Assembly (NCBI GenBank): GCA_026315105.1
Contig: CM048744.1
Location: 971,206,221-971,270,220, forward strand
Origin: Locusta migratoria
Taxonomy: Eukaryota > Arthropoda > Insecta > Orthoptera > Acrididae
DNA: 64,000 nt
Direction: 5' to 3'
The notes beneath the pieces were generated by a model, which had not been told where the DNA came from, did not search any database, and saw nothing but the letters and a program-made list of their open reading frames with translations. Shown here piece by piece: positions 24,492 through 34,599 of the stretch (position 1 is the first letter of the stretch; every line of letters begins with the position of its first letter). A program made the position numbers and the translations under genes.

Positions 24492-24710
24492 CTTCCTTTT
24501 TGTCCCCTAAAGTAAGTCCTTCCACTCCTGGGATTGGAATGACTCCTTTTCCACTTCCTTAAAACCCATATCCTTCCCTTTCTCCTTCCCCTTTTTCCTG
24601 AAGAAGCTGCTAGTGGTGGCGAAAGCTAGTATATGTGTTTGAGTGTGATTTTTATTTTTATTTGTGTATCGACGAGCCGGTCCTTTTGGGTAAGTCATCC
24701 GTTTTCTATT
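23425..24710 (+). mobile_element. Penelope-like element, 3' part with terminal arm
   Basis: The 3' end of an RT, the full C-terminal GIY-YIG region and the right arm (24304-24710) with a (TG)27 tract at 24436-24489 and a hammerhead-like core at 24598-24624. The 5' two thirds are absent. Confidence 0.8.
23640..24303 (+). pseudogene. Penelope-like C-terminal region: Cys-rich linker and GIY-YIG endonuclease
   Basis: The reading frame is open from 23711 to the stop at 24301. It reads NVALQQGYDFLKSCPE, RHPPNLRNLVVHPYEIPKP, then CNCPRCKTCPMHPSTTTYSS, a Cys/His cluster, and VYTIKGRATC. The GIY-YIG-type core follows as LHYEAFYVGMTSNKLSIRV then NGYRQT, where the family has C-x2-C-x3-YVGxT-x4-Lx-RxNxHR. 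Compared with sister copies the second Cys of the C-x2-C pair is Tyr and the His of HR is Tyr, so the nuclease is probably damaged. It ends CPPGLNLR. This domain nicks DNA to prime Penelope integration. Confidence 0.82.
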
Positions 24711-24804
24711 TTATATATATTTCCTTTTCAAGCTTTATTAATTTACTGAGCGGACAATGGTATATGCCATAAAGCAGGAATAGAATTAATTATTTACAAT
24801 GAAA

Positions 24805-25048
24805 TATATAATAATGGAAAGTCCAGGATTAAATTAATAATATAGTAATAAGGACAGCACTTCAAAGTGCAGCAGCCAGAGGTGATGATTGTATGACTGT
24901 GTTGTGTGCCTGTGTGAATGTTCTATTGTCTGAAGAAGGCTATGGCCGATAGCTGAAAGTGTTGTATGTGTGTGTCTTTTGTATGTGCCTGTCGCAGCTC
25001 GTCGCCACATCTTTGCGGTGATTTGTAAACTGTCCTTATTACATTATT
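24805..25048 (+). mobile_element. Short non-autonomous element (family S), copy 1
   Basis: It begins ATAATAATGGAAAGTCC, contains CTGAAGAAGGCTATGG and AGCTGAAAGTGTTG, and ends CTGTCCTTATTACATTATT. At least four related copies lie in this window (39003, 46035, 52079, 56495). It has no coding capacity. Confidence 0.6.
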
Positions 25049-25620
25049 ATTATTTACAATGCAACTTGATTTTACAATGTTGCTAGTCAAAAATATTTTC
25101 TCAATGTATCCAGTGTTACACTGAAACGATTAGAGTATATTTACGTACGGAGCAGTGAAAGGGTTAAAATTATCTTATGTTCTCTGGCAATTACATGTGT
25201 TTTCACCGGCAGGACTATTTGTCGCCTCCGTAAAAGAAATTACTTTTTAACTTCGTGATGTAAAAAAAAAGCACCATGCTTCTTCACAATCGGATACAAC
25301 ATAGCACTATACACACGAAAGTCCATAAGCAGACCATAACACACTGCAACAAAGGGTGAAATCCAGGTGTACCAATCACGAAAACTACTTATGGCAGCTT
25401 CTAACGGCATTTTTCAGAACTTCCTGAAGCTTTTCTCCTAATCTAAGTCGCAGGTGTGTATTTAGATCTCAAAAACTGGAAAAAAAGTGTGGCATGCATT
25501 CAGGTAAATAAAGAAACTTGGGGGTCGTCTTATAGGCCAGATATATGCTTTAACTATAAAATTTTGATGAAAATTTGTACCTTGTCTTATCTGTGTAAAT
25601 ATACAGTAATTGGTATACAA
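25049..25620. other. Intronic sequence, nothing recognised
   Basis: AT-rich with no ORF of interest on either strand. Confidence 0.4.
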
Positions 25621-26460
25621 TCGGGAACAGGAGACTTGGTTTTGTTAAGTTGCTTTAACTCTCCAGGGATATCTACATCTAAATTAAGCATGCTTTCAGC
25701 TGTTCTCGATTCGAATTCTGGAGTATTTGCTTCGTCCTCTTTTGTAATTCATGTCTGAAAGCTGCCATTAGTAGCATCACCATTGCTATCGCATATGAAG
25801 GTACTGATTGTGTTTTGCTGCTAGTATACTTTACATATGACCAGTATTTCTCAGAACTTTTGACCAAATTACAAGACAGGGTTTCATTGTGGAAATTACT
25901 GTAAGGTTTTCGCTTTTAAGTTCAAGCTAAATTTCAAGTTTCTGTAAAAGATGGCCAGCCTTCAAGTTTTATTTTGTTTTGGCATGCCGTTTTTTCTTCC
26001 ACTGTGTTGTTTCCTGCAAGAAACTACATTCTAAGAATTTGAAACGGTCCACCCGTACCAACTTCATTCCTTGTATTTCACTCACTATTAAATTCGTTTC
26101 CCAAAACATTACTTTTGTTTTGGAAATATGTTTTATCACCACCAAGTCATCAGTATATGCAAGACTATTTTCTTTTCAACTATTTTAAATCTCACACTGC
26201 CGGTCATTTTCAACATATGATCCCTAAATAATATAACAGTGGTTACAGGTTTCCGCCCTGCCTCAGCCCTGAAGCTTCCGCAAACCATGAACTTTATTTA
26301 CTGTCAACTCTGCTACATGACAATCTACATAAAGACGATTATTGTCTGGAGAAGTTTGTATCCTGTTCTATAATCTATTAGAACTGACAATAGCTTCCTC
26401 TTAGTAACACTTCTTAAGCCTTTTTTAGCTCTATAAAACATAGATACATATCCTTGTTTT
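25620..26460 (-). pseudogene. Ancient LINE relic (linker and RT pieces)
   Basis: Weak but ordered LINE-like fragments appear on the minus strand. VKSSEKYWSYVKYTSSK (about 25790-25860) resembles the endonuclease-RT linker of CR1-group LINEs (FWSYVK). LAYTDDLVVIKHI (about 26110-26170) has the form of the RT YADD box and is followed by KTKVMFWETN and VDRFKFLECSF. The order is not collinear for one element, so at least two fragments or rearrangement are involved. Many stops are present. It may be related to RTE-type RT (YLGS replaced by FLEC). Confidence 0.4.
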
Positions 26461-26644
26461 ACTCACAGCACTTCATTACCTGCCATAAGCTAAAGATCTG
26501 GTCCTGGCATCCTCCAAGACAGTCTGTTCCAACAGGGAGGAGGAGCACTCCCGAGCACTCACTGCAGCAGCTCTGAGCACTGCTGTTGGGGGAGGCGGGC
26601 GCACTGCCTCCTGGGCGCATGGTGTTGCAACTAACGCGACATCT

Positions 26645-27010
26645 GTGTTCGTGTTGGCAATAGCTAATTGCGGGAGCTCTATTCCTCATCTGATGGATAC
26701 ATATCTATTTATTGAGAGAGATGGGCATCCACAGTGCCTTGTGTGTCACAAGGTATTCAATTCAGCTAAAAAGTACAATGCACAGCGTCATCATACAAGC
26801 CTTCACGCAGCACATTATGAACATGTAGAAGGCGAAGCACGCAGAGAACTTGTAGCCAGATTTAGAAGTGACATCTCAGGAGATGTGAGTGTTAAAAGTA
26901 ATTTTCAGCAAAGAAGTTATAGCGGAATGTTTGTTTCCAAGGGAACTAAAGGCTACCAAAGAGGTTTGCCTTTCGAAGCAAACAGAATACTGGACATAGC
27001 AGCAACTTAA
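26645..27010 (+). pseudogene. hAT transposase, BED zinc finger part
   Basis: An open 121-codon frame. Residues 31-54 read CLVCHKVFNSAKKYNAQRHH then TSLH, a BED-type finger with Cys31, Cys34, His49 and His54. It continues HYEHVEGEARRELVARF, as in ZBED/GTF2IRD2-like hAT transposases, where this domain binds the element ends. The frame ends at 27010 close to the Penelope-like insertion. The protein continues after the insertion at 31270, with roughly 100 residues between the halves lost or scrambled. The upstream 26470-26640 sequence is GC-richer than its surroundings and may be the element's promoter end. Confidence 0.75.
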
Positions 27011-27050
27011 ATTTAGAGACACAGATAAAGAAAAAAGCTGAGAGCTTTGT

Positions 27051-27052
<2 letters not shown>

Positions 27053-27113
<61 letters not shown>
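27053..27113 (+). repeat. (TA)n microsatellite at the left border of the Penelope-like element
   Basis: About 30 TA units directly between hAT transposase sequence and the element arm. Confidence 0.95.
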
Positions 27114-27117
<4 letters not shown>

Positions 27118-27243
27118 GAAAAATTCCTAACAGGAAAAAAATATACGTAAAAAATAGATGAAGAACACTTACCAGGCGAAGGGGCACAGGCAGTAATAGC
27201 AACAAATAAACACACAGACACACACACACTCAAAAATGCTAGC

Positions 27244-27268
27244 TTTCGCAGCCTAGCTGCTTCATCAG
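27244..27268 (-). ncRNA. Hammerhead-like core, left arm
   Basis: Minus strand: CTGATGA, GCAGC-TAG-GCTGC stem, GAAA. It is identical to the core in the right arm at 30424-30448. CTGATGA is the canonical hammerhead box. Confidence 0.5.
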
Positions 27269-27555
27269 GCAGAAGGGAAGGAGAGGGAAAAGGAAATGAT
27301 GAGGGATTTAAGGAAGGGGGTAAGGAGCCATTCCAATCCCGGGACAGGAAAGACTTACCTTGGGGGAAAAAATGGAAGGTACATAAATGCACATACACCC
27401 ACACATTTACACAGACACAAGTACACTTAGGCAGACATACTGTAGAACTGTAGAAAGCAAAGAAGTTAGAAGTTAGACAGAGATGCCAGTTGAGGCAGAG
27501 GCTCTGTCCAGAGAACCAAGGCAAAGATGTTAAGATGGTGGGTGGGAATTCGAAT

Positions 27556-27842
27556 TTAGCGGAGGTTGAGACCAGGTGGGCATCGGGAAGAGAGAATATG
27601 CTGAAGGGCTAGTTCCCATCTCCGGAGTTCTGAAGGATTGGTGTCAGTGGGAAGTATCCAGATAACCCGGACGGTGTAGCACTGTGCCAAGATGTGCTGG
27701 CCATGCACCAAGGCATGTTTAGCCACAGGGTGATCCTCGTTACCAACAAACACTGTCTGCCTGTGTCCATTCATGCGAATGGACAGTTTGTTGCTGGTCA
27801 TTCCCACATAGAACGCTTCACAGTGCAGGCATGTCAGTTGGT
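27556..27842 (-). pseudogene. Inverted GIY-YIG endonuclease fragment at the Penelope-like 5' end
   Basis: It reads YQLTCLHCEAFYVGMTSNK, then LSIRMNGHRQTVFVGNEDHP, KHALVHGQHILAQCYTV and the end CPPGLNLR. It differs from the plus-strand copy at 29850-30136 by a single residue in this part (Ile versus Thr in VIWILPT). The fragment starts exactly where the 39-bp array begins. On this strand the frame continues unbroken through the array, so a hypothetical protein of 289 codons (28425-27556) would carry 13-residue repeats fused to the nuclease. Inverted partial copies are typical of Penelope-like insertions, so this is probably structural, not a gene. Confidence 0.8.
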
Positions 27843-27844
27843 AG

Positions 27845-28384
27845 ATCCACGACCGTGGTACTTGATCGGCGGGAGTACAAGGGATCCACGACCGTGGTAC
27901 TTGATCGGCGGGAGTACAAGGGATCCACGACCGTGGTACTTGATCGGCGGGAGTACAAGGGATCCACGACCGTGGTACTTGATCGGCGGGAGTACAAGGG
28001 ATCCACGACCGTGGTACTTGATCGGCGGGAGTACAAGGGATCCACGACCGTGGTACTTGATCGGCGGGAGTACAAGGGATCCACGACCGTGGTACTTGAT
28101 CGGCGGGAGTACAAGGGATCCACGACCGTGGTACTTGATCGGCGGGAGTACAAGGGATCCACGACCGTGGTACTTGATCGGCGGGAGTACAAGGGATCCA
28201 CGACCGTGGTACTTGATCGGCGGGAGTACAAGGGATCCACGACCGTGGTACTTGATCGGCGGGAGTACAAGGGATCCACGACCGTGGTACTTGATCGGCG
28301 GGAGTACAAGGGATCCACGACCGTGGTACTTGATCGGCGGGAGTACAAGGGATCCACGACCGTGGTACTTGATCGGCGGGAGTA
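27845..28384 (+). repeat. 39-bp tandem array, 13 full units plus 33 bp
   Basis: Each unit starts ATCCACGACCGTGGTACTTG and ends GTACAAGGG. All units appear identical. The unit is 13 codons long (STTVVLDRREYKG in the RT frame) and all reading frames used by the track stay open. The last unit runs into the normal RT sequence (EYVAEGVRQL), so the array is an expansion of an RT segment. Confidence 0.97.
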
Positions 28385-29518
28385 TGTGGCAGAGGGAGTG
28401 CGTCAGCTTTCAGATAATACCACATATAAAGTTTGTCAAGGCGATCCCATTCCTGATGTCCAGGCAGAGCTTCAAGGAATCCTCAAAACCTTAGGCCCCC
28501 TACAAAACCTTTCACCTGACTCCATTAACCTCATGACTCCACCGACACCCCGCACCCCCACCTTCTACCTACTTCCCAAGATTCACAAACCCAATCATCC
28601 CGGCCGCCCCATTGTGGCCGGTTACCAAGCCCCAACAGAACGAATCTCTGCCTACATAGACCAACACCTTCAACCCATCATGTGCAGTCTCCCATCCTTC
28701 ATCAAAGACACCAACCACTTCCTTGATCGCCTGAAATCCTTACCCAGCCTGTTACCTCCTGAAACCTTCCTTGTAACCATCGATGCCACTTCCTTATACA
28801 CTAATATCCCACATGCCCAGGGCCTCGCTGCGATGGAATATTTCCTTTCACGCCGACCACCCACTTCCTTACCTAAAACCTCTTTCCTTAATACCCTAGC
28901 CAGCTTCATCCTAACCCACAACTTCTTCACTTTTGAGGGCCGGACATACCAACAACTAAAGGGAACAGCCATGGGGACCAGGATGGCCCCCTCGTATTTA
29001 TGGGACGCTTGGAGGAAGCCTTCCTGGACACCCAAGCCTGTCAACCCAAAGTTTGGTATAGATTCATTGACGACATCTTCATGATCTGGACTCACAGTGA
29101 AGAAGAACTCCAGAATTTCCTCTCCAACCTCAACTCCTTTGGTCCCATCAAATTCACCTGGTCCTATTCCAAATCCCATGCCACTTTCCTCGATGTCGAC
29201 CTCCATCTATCCAACGGCCAACTACACACATCCGTCCACATCAAACCTACCAATAAACAACAGTACCTGCATTATGACAGCTGCCATCCTTTCCACATCA
29301 AACGTTCCCTTCCCTACAGCTTAGGTCTTCGTGGCAAACGAGTCTGCTCCAGTCCTGAATCCCTGAACCAATACACCAATAACCTGATAACAGCCTTCAC
29401 ATCCCGCAGCTATCCTCCTGGTCCGGTACAGAAGCAAATTGCCAGAGCCACTTCCTCATCTCCCCAATTTAAGAACCTTCCACAAAACCCCAGAAGTGCC
29501 CCTCTTGTCACCGGATAG
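28352..29518 (+). pseudogene. Penelope-like reverse transcriptase
   Basis: Downstream of the array: STTVVLDRREYVAEGVRQLS, FYLLPKIHKPNHPGRPIVAG, AYIDQHLQPIMCSLP, VTIDATSLYTNIPHAQGLAA (motif A region), THNFFTFEGRTYQQLKGTAM and GTRMAPSY. A deletion of roughly ten bases at about 28997 shifts the frame (expected APSYANLFMG). The next frame continues with RFIDDIFMIWTHSEEEL, which holds the IDD active site at 29068-29076, then FLDVDLHLSNGQLHTS and YDSCHPFHIKRSLPYSLG. A TAG at 29516-29518 stands where sister copies have TAC (TGYFPGLER). So two small lesions separate this copy from an open RT, which marks it as young. Confidence 0.88.
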
Positions 29519-30136
29519 TTTCCGGGACTGGAGCGGACTCTGAATGTGGCTCTCCAGCAAGGATACGACTTCCTAAAATCCTGCCCCGAAATGAGATCCA
29601 TCCTTCATGACATCCTTCCTACTCCACCGAGAGTGTCTTTCCGCCGCCCACCTAACCTCCGTAACCTCCTAGTCCACCCCTATGAAATCCCCAAACCACC
29701 TTCCCTACCTTCTGGCTCCTACCCTTGTAACCGCCCCCGTTGTAAAACCTGCCCTATGCACCCTTCCACCACCACTTACTCCAGTCCCGTAACCCGGAAG
29801 GTGTACACGATCAAAGGCAGAGCCACTTGCGATAGTACCCACGTGATCTACCAACTGACATGCCTGCACTGTGAAGCGTTCTATGTGGGAATGACCAGCA
29901 ACAAACTGTCCATTCGCATGAATGGACACAGGCAGACAGTGTTTGTTGGTAACGAGGATCACCCTGTGGCTAAACATGCCTTGGTGCATGGCCAGCACAT
30001 CTTGGCACAGTGCTACACCGTCCGGGTTATCTGGACACTTCCCACTGACACCAATCCTTCAGAACTCCGGAGATGGGAACTAGCCCTTCAGCATATTCTC
30101 TCTTCCCGATGCCCACCTGGTCTCAACCTCCGCTAA
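29519..30136 (+). pseudogene. Penelope-like C-terminal GIY-YIG endonuclease region
   Basis: In frame with the RT but after the TAG stop. It has FPGLERTLNVALQQGYDFL, RRPPNLRNLLVHPYEIPKP, the Cys/His cluster CNRPRCKTCPMH, VYTIKGRATCDSTHVIYQL, then TCLHCEAFYVGMTSNKLSIR and MNGHRQTVFVGNEDHP with all family-typical residues (C-x2-C, YVG, R, N-x-HR), ending CPPGLNLR. The nuclease nicks DNA for target-primed reverse transcription. It is the best preserved nuclease region of this family in the window, with no internal lesion from 29546 to the stop at 30134. Confidence 0.88.
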
Positions 30137-30423
30137 ATTCGAATTCCCACCCACCATCTTAACATCTTTGCCTTGGTTCTCTGGACAGAGCCTCTGCCTC
30201 AACTGGCATCTCTGTCTAACTTCTAACTTCTTTGCTTTCTACAGTTCTACAGTATGTCTGCCTAAGTGTACTTGTGTCTGTGTAAATGTGTGGGTGTATG
30301 TGCATTTATTTACCTTCCATTTTTTCCCCCAAGGTAAGTCTTTCCTGTCCCGGGATTGGAATGGCTCCTTACCCCCTTCCTTAAATCCCTCATCATTTCC
30401 TTTTCCCTCTCCTTCCCTTCTGC

Positions 30424-30448
30424 CTGATGAAGCAGCTAGGCTGCGAAA
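30424..30448 (+). ncRNA. Hammerhead-like core, right arm
   Basis: CTGATGA, GCAGC-TAG-GCTGC stem, GAAA, then GCTAGC. It is the mirror copy of the left-arm core at 27244-27268. Confidence 0.5.
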
Positions 30449-30533
30449 GCTAGCATTTTTGAGTGTGTGTGTGTCTGTGTGTTTATTTGTTGCTATTACT
30501 GCCTGTGCCCCTTCGCCTGGTAAGTGTTCTTCA

Positions 30534-30535
<2 letters not shown>

Positions 30536-30580
<45 letters not shown>
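30536..30580 (+). repeat. (TA)n microsatellite
   Basis: It joins the right arm of the Penelope-like element to the palindromic arm pair. Confidence 0.95.
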
Positions 30581-30585
<5 letters not shown>

Positions 30586-30602
30586 GACGAAGATTACTCA
30601 CC

Positions 30603-31160
30603 AGGCGAAGGAGCACAGGTGTGACAGCATCACAAATAAATAAATGAATACACACACACACACACAATCGCAAGCTTTCGCAACCCAGTTGCGTCTTCAG
30701 GCAGTAGGGAAGGAGAGGGAAAAGGAAACAATGAGGGTTTTAAGGAAGGGGGTAAGGAGCCATTCCAATCCCGGGAGAGGAAAGACTTACCTTGGGGGAA
30801 AAAATGGAGGGTAAACAAATGCACACATGCCCACACATTCACACAGACACAAGTACACCTAGGCAGACATACTGTAGAAAGCTTTCTACAGTATGTCTGC
30901 CTAGGTGTACTTGTGTCTGTGTGAATGTGTGGGCATGTGTGCATTTGTTTACCCTCCATTTTTTCCCCCAAGGTAAGTCTTAACTCTCCCGGGATTGGAA
31001 TGGCTCCTTACCCCCTTCCTTAAAACCCTCATTGTTTCCTTTTCCCTCTCCTTCCCTACTGCCTGAAGACGCAACTGGGTTGCGAAAGCTTGCGATTGTG
31101 TGTGTGTGTGTGTATTCATTTATTTATTTGTGATGCTGTCACACCTGTGCTCCTTCGCCT
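30603..31160. repeat. 279-bp-arm palindrome of Penelope-like arms
   Basis: The two arms meet between 30881 and 30882 at TGTAGAAAGCTTTCTACA. Outer ends pair exactly (30603 with 31160) with no net indel and only a few mismatches. Each arm carries a hammerhead-like core (30676-30700 minus, 31063-31087 plus) with a GCAAC/GTTGC stem. Confidence 0.92.
31063..31087 (+). ncRNA. Hammerhead-like core with GCAAC/GTTGC stem
   Basis: CTGAAGA, then GCAAC-TGG-GTTGC, then GAAA. Relative to the 30424 copy, two base pairs of the stem have changed on both sides. Confidence 0.45.
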
Positions 31161-31210
31161 ATTTTTTATATTTTATTTTTCCTGCTAGGAATTTTTCGTC
31201 TTAATAATCG

Positions 31211-31215
<5 letters not shown>

Positions 31216-31268
<53 letters not shown>
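31216..31268 (+). repeat. (TA)n microsatellite at the right border
   Basis: About 26 TA units; the hAT transposase resumes right after. Confidence 0.95.
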
Positions 31269-31269
<1 letters not shown>

Positions 31270-31270
<1 letters not shown>

Positions 31271-32475
31271 CAACAGACTGTGTACAACTTTCAATATTTG
31301 TTTGTGGCGTCGATATTGAACTACAAGTAACCGAGGAACTTTTGGATGTGGTACTGCTTGATTTCACAGCAACAGGACTTGAAATTTTTTAGGCTGTTTG
31401 TGAATCAGTGGACAGTATGAATTTGTCAAGGGATAAGCACCATTCTGTTGCCACAGACGATGCACCACAAACAATACGACATCAAGGTTTCGTTTCTCGA
31501 TTAAAAAATAAACTTGAAAATGAATTCGGAAGAGACATTTTGTCTGTTCATTGCTTTATCCATGAAGAGGCACTATGTGCCAAAACAGTGAAATTAGCTG
31601 GTGTGATAAAAGCTGTGGTGAAGTGCATGAATTTTGTGCAGAGGCACAGTGCTAATCACTGCCAATTCAAAGGATTCCTTAAAGACGTAGAGGCGGAATA
31701 TGTGGACATACCGTACAACAGCACAGTTTGATGGCTTGGTTGAGGTAAGGTTCTGGATGTTTTCTTTCGGGAAGAAATTTGTCTGTTTCTTGGAATGAAA
31801 GGAGAAGAAATGGACTTTCTGAGAGATTCAAACTGGATATATGATCTTGCATTTTGTTGCTGATGTAACACTGCACCTAAATCATATAAATCAGTCATTG
31901 CAAGGGAAAGAGCAACTAATAATTGACTTGTACGATAAGATAAGAGCATTTGTGGAAAGTTACATTTGTTTCAGAGGCAGATGAGTAATGGAAATTTAAT
32001 GTTCTTTAACAGTTTGGCTTTATTAAATCTACAACAACATACCAGTTTCAATGATTATAAAGCTAAGATAAAGTAGCTCATCAGGTCTTTCGAAACAAGA
32101 TTTCGAGAGTTCACCATTCTGGAAACTGAAATGAAATTGTTCAGCACCCCTTTCTCGGATCCGCCCAATGATTTGCCAGTCACTCCAGTTGGAAATTATT
32201 GACTAGCAAAATTCAACTTTGCTGAAAGATCCCTACTATGACACGCTGAATTTGTCACGGTGGTATCATTCATTACAGCAATAACATTTCCCAAGCTGCA
32301 TAAAAATGCTGCACAGATGATGTGCATGTTTGGATCTACCTATTGTGGTGAGCAGCTTTTCTCTGCAAAACAAAGGAATGATATTTCCTTCAGGGCGCGA
32401 CTATGAAGGCTATCGTTCGAATAAATGCTGCAAACATTTTGACAATGACATATTTGCTTTTGTTCTTAAAATGTA
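31270..32475 (+). pseudogene. hAT transposase, catalytic and C-terminal part
   Basis: It starts TTDCVQLSIFVCGVDIELQV and EELLDVVLLDFTATGLEIF, then MNLSRDKHHSVATDDAP from 31417, with the Asp of the DDE triad, and VHCFIHEEALCAKTVKLAG, the CxxH-like conserved block. After several frame changes the dimerisation domain is readable: FPKLHKNAAQMMCMFGSTYC and GEQLFSAKQ around 32290-32370, the usual MFGSTYxCEQxFS motif. Together with the BED part at 26645 this is nearly a complete transposase. Stops and frameshifts after 31731 make it inactive. Confidence 0.78.
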
Positions 32476-32520
32476 AAATTTCGCAAGCAAAATAAACATA
32501 TGCAATTCCTTTTCAAACAG

Positions 32521-32884
32521 TTGTTTCTTATTTTCTTAACTCTCTCTTTCCCTGAGGTAGCACGTAGCTTTATGGTAGCAGCTGAAAATGGCTAAATGAG
32601 GTCAGAATCATCTGAGATGTGGCAGGCAGATCAGATCAAAAGGCTTGCCACGCCACCTGCCGCGGCGGCGGCTGCACCACATGTCACGCTGGCCTACGTG
32701 GTTGCTCACTGCTAGCAACACTGCTCTGCAGAGCACGAAGCTCACGAACTGTAACAGCCTGCTCCAAGAGGCTAGCACCCACAATGATTTTTCAACCAAC
32801 TTGTATTCAATTAATACTTCACTTTCGACAATACCTGAGAAGATTTTGCACACACAGCTAATTAGAGTTGTTAGAATCTTTTTT
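32521..32884. other. Unassigned segment between hAT and RTE elements
   Basis: GC-richer than its surroundings up to 32710, possibly the hAT right end. No terminal repeat could be matched and no gene is recognised. Confidence 0.35.
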
Positions 32885-33299
32885 CCACTCCCATGAACCA
32901 CAGACATTGCCGAGGTGGGGTGGCTTGCGTGCCTCAATGATACATATAGCCGTACCTTAGGTGCAACCACAGCAGAGGGTTATCTGTGGAGAGGCCAGAC
33001 AAATGTGTGGTTCCTGAAGAGGGGCAGCAGTCTTTTCAGTAGTTACAGGGGCAAAAGTCTGGATGATTGGCTGAGCTGGCCTTGTAACATCAGCAAATGT
33101 GGCTGTGCCACACAGCTACTGCGAACGGCTGAAAGCAAGGGGAAACTACAACCGTTACCTTCCCCGATGACATGCAGCTCTACCGTATGAACATATGATG
33201 ATGGCATCCTCTTAGGTAAAATATTCCGGAGGTAAAATAGTCCCCCATTTGGATCTCCGGGCGGCGGGGACTACTCTGGAAGATGTGATCATCAGGAAA

Positions 33300-33965
33300 G
33301 ACGGTACTGGCATTCTACGGATCGGAGTGTGGAATGTTAGATCCCTTAATCAGGTAGGGAAGCTAGAAATTTAAAAAGAGAAATGGATAGGTTGAAGTTA
33401 GATATAGTGGGGATTAGTGACGTTCGGTGGAAAGAGGAACAGGATTTCTGTCAGGTGAGTAAAGGATTATAAATACAAAATCGGTTGGGGGTATCACAGG
33501 AGTAGGAAAATAGGAATGCGGGTAAACTACTATGAGCAGCAAAGTGATTGCATTATCATAGTCAAGATAGATACGAAGCCAACAACGACCACAGTAGTAC
33601 AGGTTTATATGCCAACTAGCACTGCCGATGATGAGGAGATCGAAGAAATATATGAGGAGCTAAAGGAAATTATTCAGACAGTTAAGGGAGAGGAAAACTT
33701 AATTTTTATGGGAGACTGGAATTCGGTAGTAGGACAAGAAAGGGAAGGGAAGGTAGTAGGTGAATATGGTCTGGGCAAAAGGAATAAAAGAGGAAGCCGC
33801 CTGGTAGAATTTTGCACTGAACATAATTTAGTTATAACAAACACCTGGTTTAAGAATCACAAAAGAAGGTTGTATACGTGGAAGAGACCAGGAGACACCA
33901 GGAGATACCAGATAGATTTTATAATGGTAAGACATAGATTTCGGAACCCCAGGGGCAGATATTAA
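33300..33965 (+). pseudogene. RTE-type LINE AP endonuclease
   Basis: IGVWNVRSLNQVGKLE opens the domain near 33325. After stops it continues in the 149-codon frame from 33516 with VQVYMPTSTADDEEIE, LIFMGDWNSVVGQERE (catalytic Asp and Asn of GDWN), NKRGSRLVEFCTEHNLVITN and YTWKRPGDTRRYQIDFIMV (the IDF box). This is an APE-type nuclease that cuts the target strand to start reverse transcription. The SDHxL end of the domain is lost by a frameshift near 33950 (nucleotides still read TCTGACCATTACTTATTG). Inactive because of stops before 33516 and the late frameshift. Confidence 0.82.
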
Positions 33966-34599
33966 CTCTGACCATTACTTATTGGTCATGAATTGAGGCT
34001 GAAACTGAAAAAACTGCAGAAAGGTAGGAAAATAATGAGATGGAACCTGGATAAACTGAAGGAACCTGAAGTTCTTAAGATTTTCAGAGGGAGCTTTAGG
34101 CAACAATTGACAGAAACGGAGGGAAATAAAACAGTAGAGGAGTGGGTCGCATTGAGAGGTGAAATAGTGAAGGCAGCAGAGGACAAAAAAGGTAGGAAGG
34201 CAAGACCTACAAAAAATCCTTGGATATCACAGGAGATACTAAATTTAATCGATGAAAGGCGAAAATATAAAAATGCAGTAAATGAAACATGCAAAATGTA
34301 GTACAGACGACTAAGAAATGAGATTGACAGGAAGTGCAAAATGGCTAAGCAAGAGTGGCTAGAAGGCAAACGCAAGGATGTAGAAGAATGTATAAATAGG
34401 GGAAAAATAGATACTGACTTCAGGAAAATAAGAGATATTTGGAGATAAGAAAAACAGCTCTATGAATATCAAGAACACAGATGGAAAGCCAGTTCTCAGC
34501 AAAGAAGGGAAAGCTGAAAGGTGGAAAGAGTATATAGAGAGGCTCTACGAAGGAAATTAAATTAGAGGCAATATTGTAGGAAGGGGAGAAGAAGTAGAT

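Larger units (their letters stand above)
27054..31267 (+). mobile_element. Young Penelope-like element with inverted ends, inserted in hAT
   Basis: Bounded by TA microsatellites. Layout: left arm (27113-27555), inverted GIY-YIG end (27556-27842), 39-bp tandem array (27845-28384), RT (28385-29515), GIY-YIG region (29519-30136), right arm (30137-30530), TA tract, then a palindromic arm pair (30603-31160). The inverted left end is almost identical to the right end over about 730 bp. Confidence 0.85.
26560..32520 (+). mobile_element. hAT-superfamily element split by a Penelope-like element
   Basis: Transposase-coding parts lie at 26645-27010 and about 31270-32475. Between them sits the Penelope-like element at 27054-31267. 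Exact terminal repeats were not found. Confidence 0.72.

Noticed and set aside
27845..28384. CRISPR-like array
   Set aside because: Units are contiguous with no unique spacers, and the DNA is from an animal genome. It is a simple tandem repeat.
27831..29084. A 417-codon plus-strand ORF with 13-residue repeats as a repeat-protein gene
   Set aside because: The repeats are an expansion of an RT segment and the rest is Penelope-like RT with a frameshift. There is no promoter or independent start, so it is element sequence, not a host gene.
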